From NCBI RefSeq assembly GCF_002234675.1, contig NC_019877.2, positions 1,308,541 to 1,372,540 on the forward strand: DNA of 64,000 nucleotides, in the 5' to 3' direction. The translations under genes were made by a program, and so were the position numbers. Positions 22,001 through 32,612 of this stretch are shown here, piece after piece (positions within the stretch are counted from its first letter, which is position 1; each line of letters starts with the position of its first letter). The stretch is from Oryzias latipes (lineage: Eukaryota > Chordata > Actinopteri > Beloniformes > Adrianichthyidae). The notes under the pieces are model-generated. The model was given only the letters and a program-made list of their open reading frames with translations, was not told the origin of the DNA and made no database searches.

Positions 22001-25000
22001 AAGAGTTCTGCTTGATAATCATGTTTCCATGTTTGAGTTCATAGAATCATCCCAGAGAAAGTCTCTGCTTCAACTCCTGCAGGGAAAGCTGCGTCTCAAT
22101 CTGACGCCGTGTTTCCATCTCTCTGACAGAGTTTGAAGCCAAAGCCCCTCCCCCGCCTCTTTACCTGCTTTTCCTCTCTACCTGTTCACCTGTTCACATC
22201 CTCTGCAGCTGAAAGTTATTTTCCCCGCGCTCCCAGTGTGTTCTACACAGAGAGCGCAAAATACGGTCATAGCAGGTTAACACGTTAGTCGGAACGCTCT
22301 AGCGCAGCAGAAGGATGAAAGAGCTGTCAATCTATCTGGTAACACTGCGCGGGATAAGGAAGAAGCAGAGGTTTCCTGACAGGGACATGATGTCAGTTGA
22401 TGAAGCAGAAAAGAACCTCAAACGAGGTTCATCGTGTTCAGATCTGCGTGCCAATGCCCCACTGAGGCGCAAAACAGCAAAAACGGGAAAAGGCTGAAGC
22501 TAAAAAAAAAAATAAAGTATTTTTCCGTCAGGAAAAAATTAATTCATAGATTTTCAGCTCTGTTGAACCATTACAATGTTTTTCTTCCTGCAAATGACTT
22601 TGACCTGCATCTTTACCAGCTGGTTCAGCGCGCTTCAGGCCGTCTGTCGTGGACAAACAATGTCGCGGACACACTCACACTTTTTTACCGAACAGGATTA
22701 GTGAAAATATATTTAATGATTATGTTGCACATTACACAAAAGAGAAATGCATGAAAAGATGAGACTGGAGGAGGGACATGAATCTCTTTAATAATATCAA
22801 TAAAAATACGTGTTTTTTTCTGCGGGACGGGAGACGATACAAAATCAATGCATCTCTATTACTGTGCGGGACTAAATTCTATGAGTTTTGCGGGTGCGGG
22901 CGGGAGTGTAACGCATACGTTGCGGGAGCGGGCGGGATTGGTCAGAAATTTGGCGGGTGCGGGCGGGAGCGGGATGAAGAAAATAGTCCCGCGCAGGGCT
23001 CTAATCCATGGCTTCTAAAAAAAACCACACTTTTTCTTCAACAGTCACCTGCAACCACAACTCTCAGAGAGATCTGAATGGTGAGCAAACCGACCTTCAA
23101 ATATTCAGTGATAATGACAACAACCTTCAAGACATCGACCCTGATCAATTCTTTTCCACTGTTAATATGGATTGCAAATATTACAGCATAGATGACTTTA
23201 AAAACTCTGTTAACCCAGAAGAAAAACTATCAATCATTCACTTTAACAGCAGAAGCATGTATACCAACTTTGAAGACATCAAGGACTATTTACAGAACAT
23301 CGGGTATTCCTTTGATATCATAACCATATCTGAGACTTGGTTCAGCCGCGACAAAGACGCTGACTTTGAATTGGAAAACTATGAACTTAACTATGTGAAC
23401 AGAGTAAACAAAAAAGGCGAAGGAGTCACAATAAATGTGGAAAAAAATACAAAGTTTACAGTGATTGATAAAGTGTCTGTCGCAGTGGATGGAATACTGG
23501 AATGTCTTACAATTGAAATATGTAACAATTCAGGGAAAAATGTCATTATAAGCTGTGTTTATAGGTCGCCAGGGTCAAGCTTAGAAGTGTTTAGTGACTG
23601 GATGGAAAAGATGTTTACCTCTCTAAATAACAAAATATTATACATCTGTGGAGACTTCAATATGGATCTGATAAACCCCAGCAAACATAAAGCCACCGAC
23701 GACTTTATCAGCAGAATGTATGCTATGAGTTTATATCCAACCATAACAAGACCCAGCAGAATCACTACTCAAAGTGCGACTCTCATTGATAACATATTTA
23801 CAAATAATATAGAATACACTCATATGAGTGGACTAATGATATGTGACATAACTGATCATTTACCAGTTTTTGTACTATTTGACATCAATGTGAAGACAAA
23901 GAAAATTATAAAAGAACCAGTCTACAAAAGGCTAAGAAATGAAAAAACCATGAATGCTCTGAATAATGACTTATCCAGACAAAACTGGAACTCTGTGTAC
24001 AGAGAGAAAGATGTCGATAGTGCTTATAAATGTTTTTTAGAAATATTTAGGTCACTTTACAATAAGAACTGTCCAATTTATAAATTCAAGAACAACAAAC
24101 TGGGAGATTCCCAAACCAAATGAAAATAGCCAAAGTGATTCCCATCTATAAGAGTGGAGACAAACACCAATTTACAAACTATAGACCTGTTTCTCTTCTT
24201 CCACAATTCTCAAAAATTTTAGAAAAAATATTCAATGATAAATTAGCTTTATTTATTGAAAAATATAACATTATAAATGAAAACCAATATGGTTTTAGAG
24301 AAAATAGATCAACCTCATTGGCTATCATTGATGCTGTGGAGGAAATCACAAACGCTCTGGACAAAAAGAAATATGCAGCTGGAGTTTTCATTGACTTAAA
24401 AAAAGCATTTGACTCTCAATCATGTTATCCTACTTGACAAACTGGAAGTGTATGGGATAAGAGGACTAGCGCTAGCTTGGGTCAAAAGCTATTTAACGGG
24501 AAGAAAACAATTTGTCAAGATTGAATATACATCAGAAACCAAAGAGATAAGTTGTGGTGTCCCACAAAGATCAATTCTGGGCCCGCTGCTATTCAATATT
24601 TACATAAATGATATATTCAATGTTTCAAAGCTTATGAAACTCATATTATTTGCTGATGACACAAATATATTCTATTCTACAGACAATCATAGGGAACTTA
24701 TAAAGGTGGTGAACACAGAGTTAAATAATATAAAACTATGGATGGATTACAACAAATTGTCTTTGAACCTAAATAAAACCAAAGTGATGTTTTTTGGAAA
24801 CTACAACACAAATAAAGAGCCCTCAATTGTAATAAATAATGTCTTAATTGAAAGTGTTACAGAAATCAAATTCTTAGGGGTTTTTATCGATGACAAACTA
24901 AGTTGGAAGCCACACATCAGACACATACAAACTAAAGTCTCAAAAAGTATTTCAATCGTAAATAAATCTAAACATATATTAGGATACAACAGCAGATATT

Positions 25001-28000
25001 TATTGTACTGTTCTTTAATATTACCATATTTCACCTACTGTATAGAAATTTGGGGGAATAATTACAAGAGTTCACTACATCCTCTCTTTCTACTTCAAAA
25101 ACGAGCCGTCAGAGTTGTACATAAAGCCGGATATCTTGATCATACGAACAATCTATTTTATCAATCAAGACTTTTAAAACTGTATGACCTTGTTGATTTT
25201 TACACTGCGAAACTTTTGTACAGAGCCAGCTGGAAATTGTTACCATTTAATATCCAAAAACAGTTCTTAGAAAATGAAGGAGGTTACAGACTGAGGGGAT
25301 GTAGGAACTTCAAGATCAAATTGATAAGAACCACAAAGAGAAGTTTCTGTGTGTCGGTGTGTGGCACTAAACTTTGGAACAGTTTAAGTAATGAGCTCAA
25401 ACAATGTTCAAATATTAAAATATTCAAGAAAATGTATAAAGAAACTCTTATTTCAGGATATGAAGATAAGAAGATTTAAGGATCAACAGGTGTTGGAATA
25501 ATTCCAAATCCATGTGTGAACTTGATTGTGGTGAAATAATCAAAGCTCTTTTAATTACAACCAATGAGTATTACATTGTAATGTGCAATAATGATTACTG
25601 AAATGTTTAAATTACAATCAATAAGCTATTGATTTTATTTACTTGATCTGCAATGTGTAGCAATAATTACTAGTTTGATGTTATCATGTGTTCTAATGAT
25701 AATCAATTATTATTACATATCGGTATCGTTACTGTTTACTGAAATCATGAATGAATGTTTCTGAAGATCATCAATCATTTCTAGGCACTGGATTTTGTTA
25801 CTTGAAGAGAATCTATCTGATCAGAACCGGATTTAAAACTCTGTAAAACTATCAAATGAATGAACTCAGTAGGGGTGGGATTATATAAGCTTGCTTCTTC
25901 CCACTCCTTTTCAAGCAATAAATCAAACTCTACTTATACTTCAGTTAATGATCACTGTATTTAATTAAGCATATATGATTTAAGTGACATTTTTGTTTTG
26001 TTTTCTGTCTTTTTAATCTATGCATTTCATCATTTCTGTAATGAGTTTGATAAATGTGTAATTTTTTTTTTTATTATTGCTTTGACTACAATGCTTGAAA
26101 TAAATCAATAAATCAAATCAAATCAAATAGCTTTGACCCTTCTCATCTGTAAAGTAATCTGGATAAGTTCGCTTTTTTGTCCCATTTTTAATGATGTTAT
26201 TTAATATTTCCCAAACTCGCTTTACGGTGTATTTATTTTCATTCAGTAGATTATTGAAGTACACTTTTTTACTGTAACGTGTTATTTCAGTTAGTTTATT
26301 TTTATATGACTTATATCTTTGTTCACTTTCTCTTGTCCTCTGTTTTAAGAATTTTTTATACAGGTTATTTTTCTTTTTACAAGCATTTTGTAGACCGGCA
26401 GTTAACCAAGGGCATTTGGCAAATTTGTTCTTGAATTTATAAATTGGACAGTTCTTATTGTAAAGTGACCTAAATATTTCTAAAAAACATTTATAAGCAC
26501 TATCGACATCTTTCTCTCTGTACACAGAGTTCCAGTTTTGTCTGGATAAGTCATTATTCAGAGCATTCATGGTTTTTTCATTTCTTAGCCTTTTGTAGAC
26601 TGGTTCTTTTATAATTTTCTTTGTCTTCACATTGATGTCAAATAGTGCAAAAACTGGTAAATGATCAGTTATGTCACATATCATTAGTCCACTCATATGA
26701 GTGTATTCTATATTATTTGTAAAAAATATTATCAATGAGAGTCGCACTTTGAGTAGTGATTCTGCTGGGTCTTGTTATGGTTGGATATAAACTCATAGCA
26801 TACATTCTGCTGATAAAGTCGTCGGTGGCTTTATGTTTGCTGGGGTTTATCAGATCCATATTGAAGTCTCCACAGATGTATAATATTTTGTTATTTAGAG
26901 AGGTAAACATCTTTTCCATCCAGTCACTAAACACTTCTAAGCTTGACCCTGGCGACCTATAAACACAGCTTATAATGACATTTTTCCCTGAATTGTTACA
27001 TATTTCAATTGTAAGACATTCCAGTATTCCATCCACTGCGACAGACACTTTATCAATCACTGTAAACTTTGTATTTTTTTCCACATTTATTGTGATTCCT
27101 CCGCCTTTTTTGTTTACTCTGTTCACATAGTTAAGTTCATAGTTTTCCAATTCAAAGTCAGCGTCTTTGTCGCGGCTGAACCAAGTCTCAGATATGGTTA
27201 TGATATCAAAGGAATACCCGATGTTCTGTAAATAGTCCTTGATGTCTTCAAAGTTGGTATACATGCTTCTGCTGTTAAAGTGAATGATTGATAGTTTTTC
27301 TTCTGGGTTAACAGAGTTTTTAAAGTCATCTATGCTGTAATATTTGCAGTCCATATTAACAGTGGAAAAGAATTGATCAGGGTCGATGTCTTGAAGGTTG
27401 TTGTCATTATCACTGAATATTTGAAGGTCGGTTTGCTCACCATTCAGATCTTTCTGAGAGTTGTGGTTGCAGGTGACTGTTGAAGAAAAAGTGTGGTTTT
27501 TTTTAGAAGCCATGGATAGTAGAATTTGTCTCCTCATCTCGTAAGACCAGCATCTTCACATATCTCGTGTTTAGACTGTAGTGGGTAAATATTTTTCCAA
27601 ATCTTGCAGGCTCCTGATAAGAACAACCTTAGACTGCTCAGGGGAGCCACAGAGTTTGGCATAAATTTTACAGTCTTTTACCCAGGTTCCTTGAATTTTC
27701 CCCTGCTTTTTCAAGTAACGTGCTCTTCTGGCGATGTCGGCATTCCTTTTCGTGAGGTTTTCATTCATGAAAACGTTGGTTCCCCTCAGATTTCTTCCTT
27801 GCTTCAATAAAGCTGCTTTGTGTTTCCGATTGACAAACTTTAAGAGGATCGCTGGTTTGTCGGTGTCTCTTCTCCTGGGAAGCGGTCTGCAGATCTCCAC
27901 ATTGTTGGTGTCCAGAGAAATTCCATTGGACTTAAGGAAGTCCTCCACTTGTTTTTCCACAGAGCTCGTCTCCTGCTCGTCGGATTCCTCACCGTTCCCG

Positions 28001-31000
28001 GCGGTCACTGCATGCGCGTATGACCGGGGTTTGATTTTCAATCCGGTGATTATCACGTCGTTAGATCTGGAGATCTGCTCTTGGTCATCCATTCGTTTCT
28101 CGATTATATCCATCCTGTTGAAGCACTGCTCCTGCAGAGCCCGGACCTGCTTCACCTCTCCAATAGCATCCAGAATTTGTCCGTGAACAATCTTCATAGC
28201 TTTGATCTCTTCCAGCACAAAATCAAGTGTTCTTCCTCAAGTCCTCATATTCCTCAGACACTGGGTATCTTCTCGGCATGTTTAGGAATTGCTTTTCTCA
28301 ATATTTACGCTTTTATGCGGTAAATAGAGTTTAGAACTGCAGCTGCTCTATGCCTGCGTGGCGTCTTCTCCGAGAGCCGGAAGTTGAAAAAAAGACATCA
28401 ATGAAGCAGCAAACGGTCTCAATAACTACTTTGTAAACGTGGGTCCAGAGTTGGCAGCGGAAATTCCAAAATGCAAAACTAGCAAAGACAATAACCCACC
28501 CATCGAAAGGATCCCACACTGAATCTTTCTCTCTGATGTGAACGAAAATGAGCTGATATCAATTGTGAATAATTTCAAGAGTAAAAACTCAACAGATTGT
28601 GAGGATATAGATGTGACAGTGGTGAAAAAAGTCATTCATAGTGTAGCTAAGCCTCTAACATACATATGTAACTTATCATTACAAACTGGGAGATTCCCAA
28701 ACCAAATGAAAATAGCCAAAGTGATTCCCATCTATAAGAGTGGAGACAAACACCAATTTACAAACTATAGACCTGTTTCTCTTCTTCCACAATTCTCAAA
28801 AATTTTAGAAAAAATATTCAACGATAAATTAGCTTTATTTATTGAAAAATATAACATTATAAATGAAAACCAATATGGTTTTAGAGAAAATAGATCTACC
28901 TCATTGGCTATCATTGATGCTGTGGAGGAAATCACAAACGCTCTGGACAAAAAGAAATATGCAGCTGGAGTTTTCATTGACTTAAAAAAAGCATTTGACT
29001 CTCAATCATGTTATCCTACTTGACAAACTGGAAGTGTATGGGATAAGAGGACTAGCGCTAACTTGGGTCAGAAGCTATTTAACGGGAAGAAAACAATTTG
29101 TCAAGATTGATGAATATACATCAGAAACCAAAGAGATAAGTTGTGGTGTCCCACAAGGATCAATTCTGGGCCCGCTGCTATTCAATATTTACATAAATGA
29201 TATATTCAATGTTTCAAAGCTTATGAAACTCATATTATTTGCTGATGACACAAATATATTCTATTCTACAGACAATCAAAGGGAACTTATAAAGGTGGTG
29301 AACACAGAGTTAAATAATATAAAACTATGGATGGATTACAACAAATTGTCTTTGAACCTAAATAAAACCAAAGTGATGTTTTTTGGAAACTACAACACAA
29401 TTAAAGAGCTCTCAATTGTAATAAATAATGTCTTAATTGAACGTGTTATAGAAATCAAATTCTCAGGGTTTTTATCGATGACAAACTAAGTTGGAAGCCT
29501 CACATCAGACACATACAAACTAAAGTCTCAAAAAGTATTTCAATCGTAAATAAATCTAAACATATATTAGGATACAACAGCAGATATTTATTGTACTGTT
29601 CTTTAATATTACCATATTTCACCTACTGTATAGAAATTTGGGGGAATAATTACAAGAGTTCACTACATCCTCTCTGTTTACTTCAAAAACGAGCCGTCAG
29701 AGTTGTACATAAAGCCGGATATCTTGATCATACGAACAATCTATTTTATCAATCAAGACTTTTAAAACTGTATGACCTTGTTGATTTTTACACTGCGCAA
29801 CTTTTATACAGAGCCAGCTGGAAATTGTTACCATTTAATATCCAAAAACAGTTCTTAGAAAATGAAGGAGGTTACAGACTGAGGGGATGTAGGAACTTCA
29901 AGATCAAATTGATAAGAACCACAAAGAGAAGTTTCTGTGTGTCGGTGTGTGGCACTAAACTTTGGAACAGTTTAAGTAATGAGCTCAAACAATGTTCAAA
30001 TATTAAAATATTCAAGAAAATGTATAAAGAAACTCTTATTTCAGGATATGAACTTAAGAAGATTTAAGGATCAACAGGTGTTGGAATAATTCCAAATCCA
30101 TGTGTGAACTTGACTGTGGTGAAATAGTCAAAGCTCTTTTAATTACAACCAATGAGTATTACATTGTAATGTGCAATAATGATTACTGAAATGTTTAAAT
30201 TACAATCAATAAGCTATTGATTTTATTTACTTGATCTGCAATGTGTAGCAATAATTACTAGTTTGATGTTATCATGTGTTCTAATGATAATCAATTATTA
30301 TTACATATCGGTATCGTTACTGTTTACTGAAATCATGAATGAATGTTTCTGAAGATCATCAATCATTTCTGGGCACTGGATTTTGTTACTTGAAGAGAAT
30401 CTATCTGATCAGAACCGGATTTAAAACTCTGTAAAACTATCAAATGAATGAACTCAGTAGGGGTGGGATTATATAAGCTTGCTTCTTCCCACTCCTTTTC
30501 AAGCAATAAATCAAACTCTACTTATACTTCAGTTAATGATCACTGTATTTAATTAAGCATATATGATTTAAGTGACATTTTTGTTTTGTTTTTATGTCTT
30601 TTTAATCTATGCATTTCATCATTTCTGTAATGAGTTTGATAAATATGTGTAATTTTTTTTATTGCTTTGACTACAATGCTTGAAATCAATCAATAAATCA
30701 AATCAAATCAAAATCAACATAAACAATCACCTGAGCACAGGTGTTAGCTCACCTTTACACTAACAGTTTGCATGACTGAATGACTGAAATATTTCACACT
30801 AGTTGGTTTTAAGGCATAAGTATGCGTGTGAACACTATCTGTTTTGTGTACATGTTGACAGGTGGACATTTTTGCAGCTAGCAGGTGTGTTTATAACATT
30901 TGAGTGTGTGTGTGGACAGGCTCCGCCCCTTTTTTATTTATTTATTTATTATTATTTTTTTACTACATTTGAACCTTACCATAATGATTAACAACCAGTA

Positions 31001-31422
31001 AACTTGTTGCTTTATGCTGCTTCATGGTCTTATCCCCCTTCCCCTCCTATTATCACCCCCTACCCCTCCTCTCTCTAACATCCCTGTCTCTTCTTCCCCT
31101 CTTTCCTTTTCCGTCCGGTCCAACACCAAAGATTTTCAGACATGATTGAAATTAATAAAGCTTGGCCTCAATTACAAAAGGGGTTTATTCAGACATACCT
31201 TTGGTTTGTCAGAAGATTAATAACCCCTCTTGTTAAAGTAAAATATGTCCAACACAAGAGGCCCTCAGCTCTCATCTGTCTGCCCAGCTGTTGGACAGGA
31301 CAAGTTAGAAAAAAAATAAATAAATAAAAAAAAAATGAAAGGGACCAGGTCAAGTTCTCACCATCCACTGTCCTCCGAGGGAATCCATGTCGCAGTACAC
31401 CTGGACACACACACATGCACAC

Positions 31423-31478
<56 letters not shown>

Positions 31479-31887
31479 CCACACACATACACACGCACAC
31501 AAACACACACATTTAGGTAACCCAACTCTTAGTGTTTTGATCCTAACTGAAACATTTTTTTGTTTCATTTTCTTACTTTCAGCTTTTAATAATCACATGT
31601 TGTACGTTTTTCTATCACGATCATGAAAAATAACACCAACTTGTACTAAAGCTAGCCATGTTTCTAAAAATGTCTGTGTTCTCCATAAGTGTCCATCATG
31701 AGCTGAAAGTGGGAGAGCGTACCTGGACCCCATATGTGTCTTCTATGGGATAGACGGTGTGAACTCCACTGGCTCTGCTGTTGTCCTGGTCGTAGATATC
31801 ACTGCAGTCCACAGGAGGAACCCCAGGAAGACCGCCCACCAGCTGTGGAACCAGGACCAGGACTGACAGCAGAGCAGCACTTTCCAT
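19001..31887 (-). CDS. MFAP4-like fibrinogen-domain protein, copy 3 (3' end in gap, intron 2 expanded)
   Basis: Near-twin of copy 1, with intact reading where visible. Exons: 31887-31723 (signal peptide [34 protein letters not shown]), 31400-31362 (YCDMDSLGG), 19628-19532 (97 bp, without the copy 1 deletion; [19 protein letters not shown]), 19466-19299 ([18 protein letters not shown]) and 19057 down into the gap (FSTFDKDQ, then N). Splice sites are GT/AG as in the other copies. Intron 2 spans 19629-31361, about 11.7 kb against about 70 bp in copy 1, because a retroelement landed there and took further insertions. Whether the intron is still spliced cannot be told from sequence. The family role is secreted lectin or matrix protein, as for copy 2. 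The last exon must be confirmed across the gap. Confidence 0.85.
20850..21497 (+). pseudogene. LINE A ORF1 protein (coiled-coil, nucleic-acid binding)
   Basis: A frame of about 215 codons: a heptad-like N-terminal helix ([20 protein letters not shown], then [12 protein letters not shown]) followed by a basic C-terminal domain ([17 protein letters not shown]). That layout is typical of LINE ORF1 RNA-binding chaperones. The first codon here is GTG, not ATG. An upstream ATG at about 20790 ([18 protein letters not shown]) runs into TGA one base out of frame with this ORF, so a one-base loss near 20840 may have split the start. LINE B has the same break. Confidence 0.75.
21559..23003. mobile_element. 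hAT transposon, non-autonomous, 1445 bp, between ORF1 and ORF2 of LINE A
   Basis: The 8-bp duplication atccatgg lies at 21551-21558 and 23004-23011; LINE B has an uninterrupted single atccatgg at the same place. Ends are tagagggctgc and, reverse-complemented, tagagccctgc. Both subterminal regions are packed with gcgggcggga-type repeats (21585-21670 and 22890-22990). No transposase is recognisable; the frame at 22315-22497 has no known domain. Confidence 0.93.
23008..24123 (+). pseudogene. LINE A ORF2, AP-endonuclease part
   Basis: This 371-codon frame from [11 protein letters not shown] holds an apurinic-type endonuclease: IIHFNSRSM near residues 75-83, [23 protein letters not shown] and TDHLPVF near residue 290. 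These are the expected catalytic blocks, used to nick the target for priming. The frame then meets the 594-bp deletion at about 24095 and stops at 24123, separated from RT. In LINE B the same ATG directly follows ORF1 by about 65 bp. Confidence 0.85.
24120..25479 (+). pseudogene. LINE A ORF2, reverse transcriptase part
   Basis: Two frames: 24120-24437 ([37 protein letters not shown] motif A) and 24409-25479 ([11 protein letters not shown] onward, [13 protein letters not shown] motif B, FADDTNIF motif [13 protein letters not shown], and a C-terminal domain ending [12 protein letters not shown]). The switch is a 2-base loss immediately after motif A (AFD, expected TLNH), near 24413. The arginine in the motif B GVPQRS block replaces the glycine seen in LINE B. 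Confidence 0.88.
26129..27511 (-). pseudogene. LINE B ORF2, AP-endonuclease and linker
   Basis: Starting at [11 protein letters not shown], this is the same endonuclease as in LINE A, and it continues into the linker that LINE A lost ([20 protein letters not shown], ending DEKGQS). An extra base in an A/T run near 26730 breaks the frame between ATLIDNIF and TNNIEYTHM. The linker ends at the inversion breakpoint 26129. Confidence 0.85.
27571..28218 (-). pseudogene. LINE B ORF1 protein
   Basis: About 215 codons, nearly identical to LINE A ORF1 (one visible change, FMNENL for FMNDNL), with the same coiled-coil and basic RNA-binding layout. It lies in the inverted half. It shows the same one-base break just upstream of the conserved frame. 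Confidence 0.78.
28383..30067 (+). pseudogene. LINE B ORF2, reverse transcriptase and C-terminus
   Basis: Starts at the inversion junction ([20 protein letters not shown]), with a stop near 28520. Then RT in pieces: 28538-29023 through motif A, 28995-29489 with [10 protein letters not shown] and FADDTNIF, and 29591-30067 for the C-terminal domain. It shares with LINE A the 2-base loss after motif A (near 28999) and has a private frameshift near 29464 ([10 protein letters not shown]). Confidence 0.85.
31405..31512. repeat. (CA)n microsatellite in MFAP4-like copy 3, intron 1
   Basis: About 100 bp of CA repeats at the same position as in copy 1, roughly half as long, also abutting the exon 2 acceptor. 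Confidence 0.95.
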
Positions 31888-32149
31888 CTGTTTCATCCAA
31901 AAGCAGCAGAAAAACACACATCTGAGAGTCACACATGAAAATACAGAAACACTAAAGCTTCTACAGACACAGAATGTCAGAATGTCAGATTCTGGTTGGA
32001 CTGACGTTCTAACAATAACTTGCCCTAAAATTCCAGTAGAGTCTCCTCACTACTCATTAGTACCCTTAATGATGAAAAATGTGGCAGGTTTAATTATTTT
32101 TTCATGTTGTGTTTCTGCAATGATTCAGTTACAACTATTTTTATTAAAT

Positions 32150-32520
32150 AGTTTCTATAATTACAGATTATTTGCACAGAGAAGCAAACACAGGTGATGT
32201 AAGTAAAGTTAGATTTTAGGAGAAAATCCTCTGACCTTTGACCTTTTTCAAGCTCTTTGCTTCAGTCGCTTCCTTCAAGGTCTCTGATATTTGGAGAAAC
32301 TTCAGAAGAAGATCAGTCCTGGAGCTGCTTCTTGGTGTTTAAGGAATCAAAGTCTGAAACTGTGGAACAGAAGGAATTTCAAAATAAGAGCCTGGAGGAA
32401 GAGAACGCCCTTTCTGAATTCCTTTCACTTCTTCTTGCCACTAATATCATCTGCTTCTATTTAGTAATACTCTCTAGATTTTTAGGAAGTATTCTTCTTT
32501 TTGCCAGTGAAAACAGGTTA
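32150..32520 (-). promoter_or_regulatory. Upstream flank of MFAP4-like copy 3, shared with copy 1
   Basis: Matches 10570-10900, with an extra segment of about 40 bp at roughly 32268-32308 that copy 1 lacks. It marks the upstream extent of the copy 1/copy 3 duplication. Promoter function is inference. Confidence 0.45.
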
Positions 32521-32612
32521 TAGGAAGTTCACTCACATTGATCAGTTTCACTGGTATTTCTCAATATTGAATTCAGATGTTGGAATATTGTGAAAAGTCA
32601 GTTCTAATAAAT

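Larger units (their letters stand above)
20682..26128 (+). mobile_element. LINE A: two-ORF AP-endonuclease LINE with hAT insertion and internal deletion
   Basis: Begins at 20682 (conserved start ttccggctctcggag at 20686) and ends with a 3' UTR of about 650 bp and a (tcaaa)n tail near 26128. Order: ORF1, hAT insertion, AP endonuclease, deletion of about 594 bp relative to LINE B, RT, 3' UTR. The RT signature (FADDTNIF) and domain order place it in the Jockey/CR1/L2/Rex1 assemblage; the clade is not resolved by eye. Confidence 0.9.
26129..30718 (+). mobile_element. LINE B: near full-length copy with a 5' inversion (twin priming)
   Basis: 26129-28382 is the 5' half of the LINE in inverse orientation (5' end at 28382, cut point at 26129). 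28383-30718 is the 3' half in direct orientation, ending in a (tcaaa)n tail. The two cut points, one just after coding for DEKGQS and the other just before KDINEAANG, are adjacent in the parental element. This is the signature of twin priming. Total length about 4.6 kb. It starts inside the tail of LINE A. Confidence 0.9.
19690..31335 (+). mobile_element. GC-rich non-autonomous retroelement with nested insertions, in intron 2 of MFAP4-like copy 3
   Basis: The 16-bp duplication tgaaagggaccaggtc flanks it at 19674-19689 and 31336-31351, and an A-rich tail ends at 31335. Its own sequence is 19690-20681 plus 30719-31335, about 1.6 kb; the middle 10 kb is nested LINEs. The layout is a CA-containing 5' segment, then a very GC-rich block with long frames open on both strands (about 19900-20660), then an AT-richer 3' part. 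It has no RT, so it must have been mobilised in trans. Duplication length, poly(A) and the A-rich start of the target fit L1-type target priming. Confidence 0.85.
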
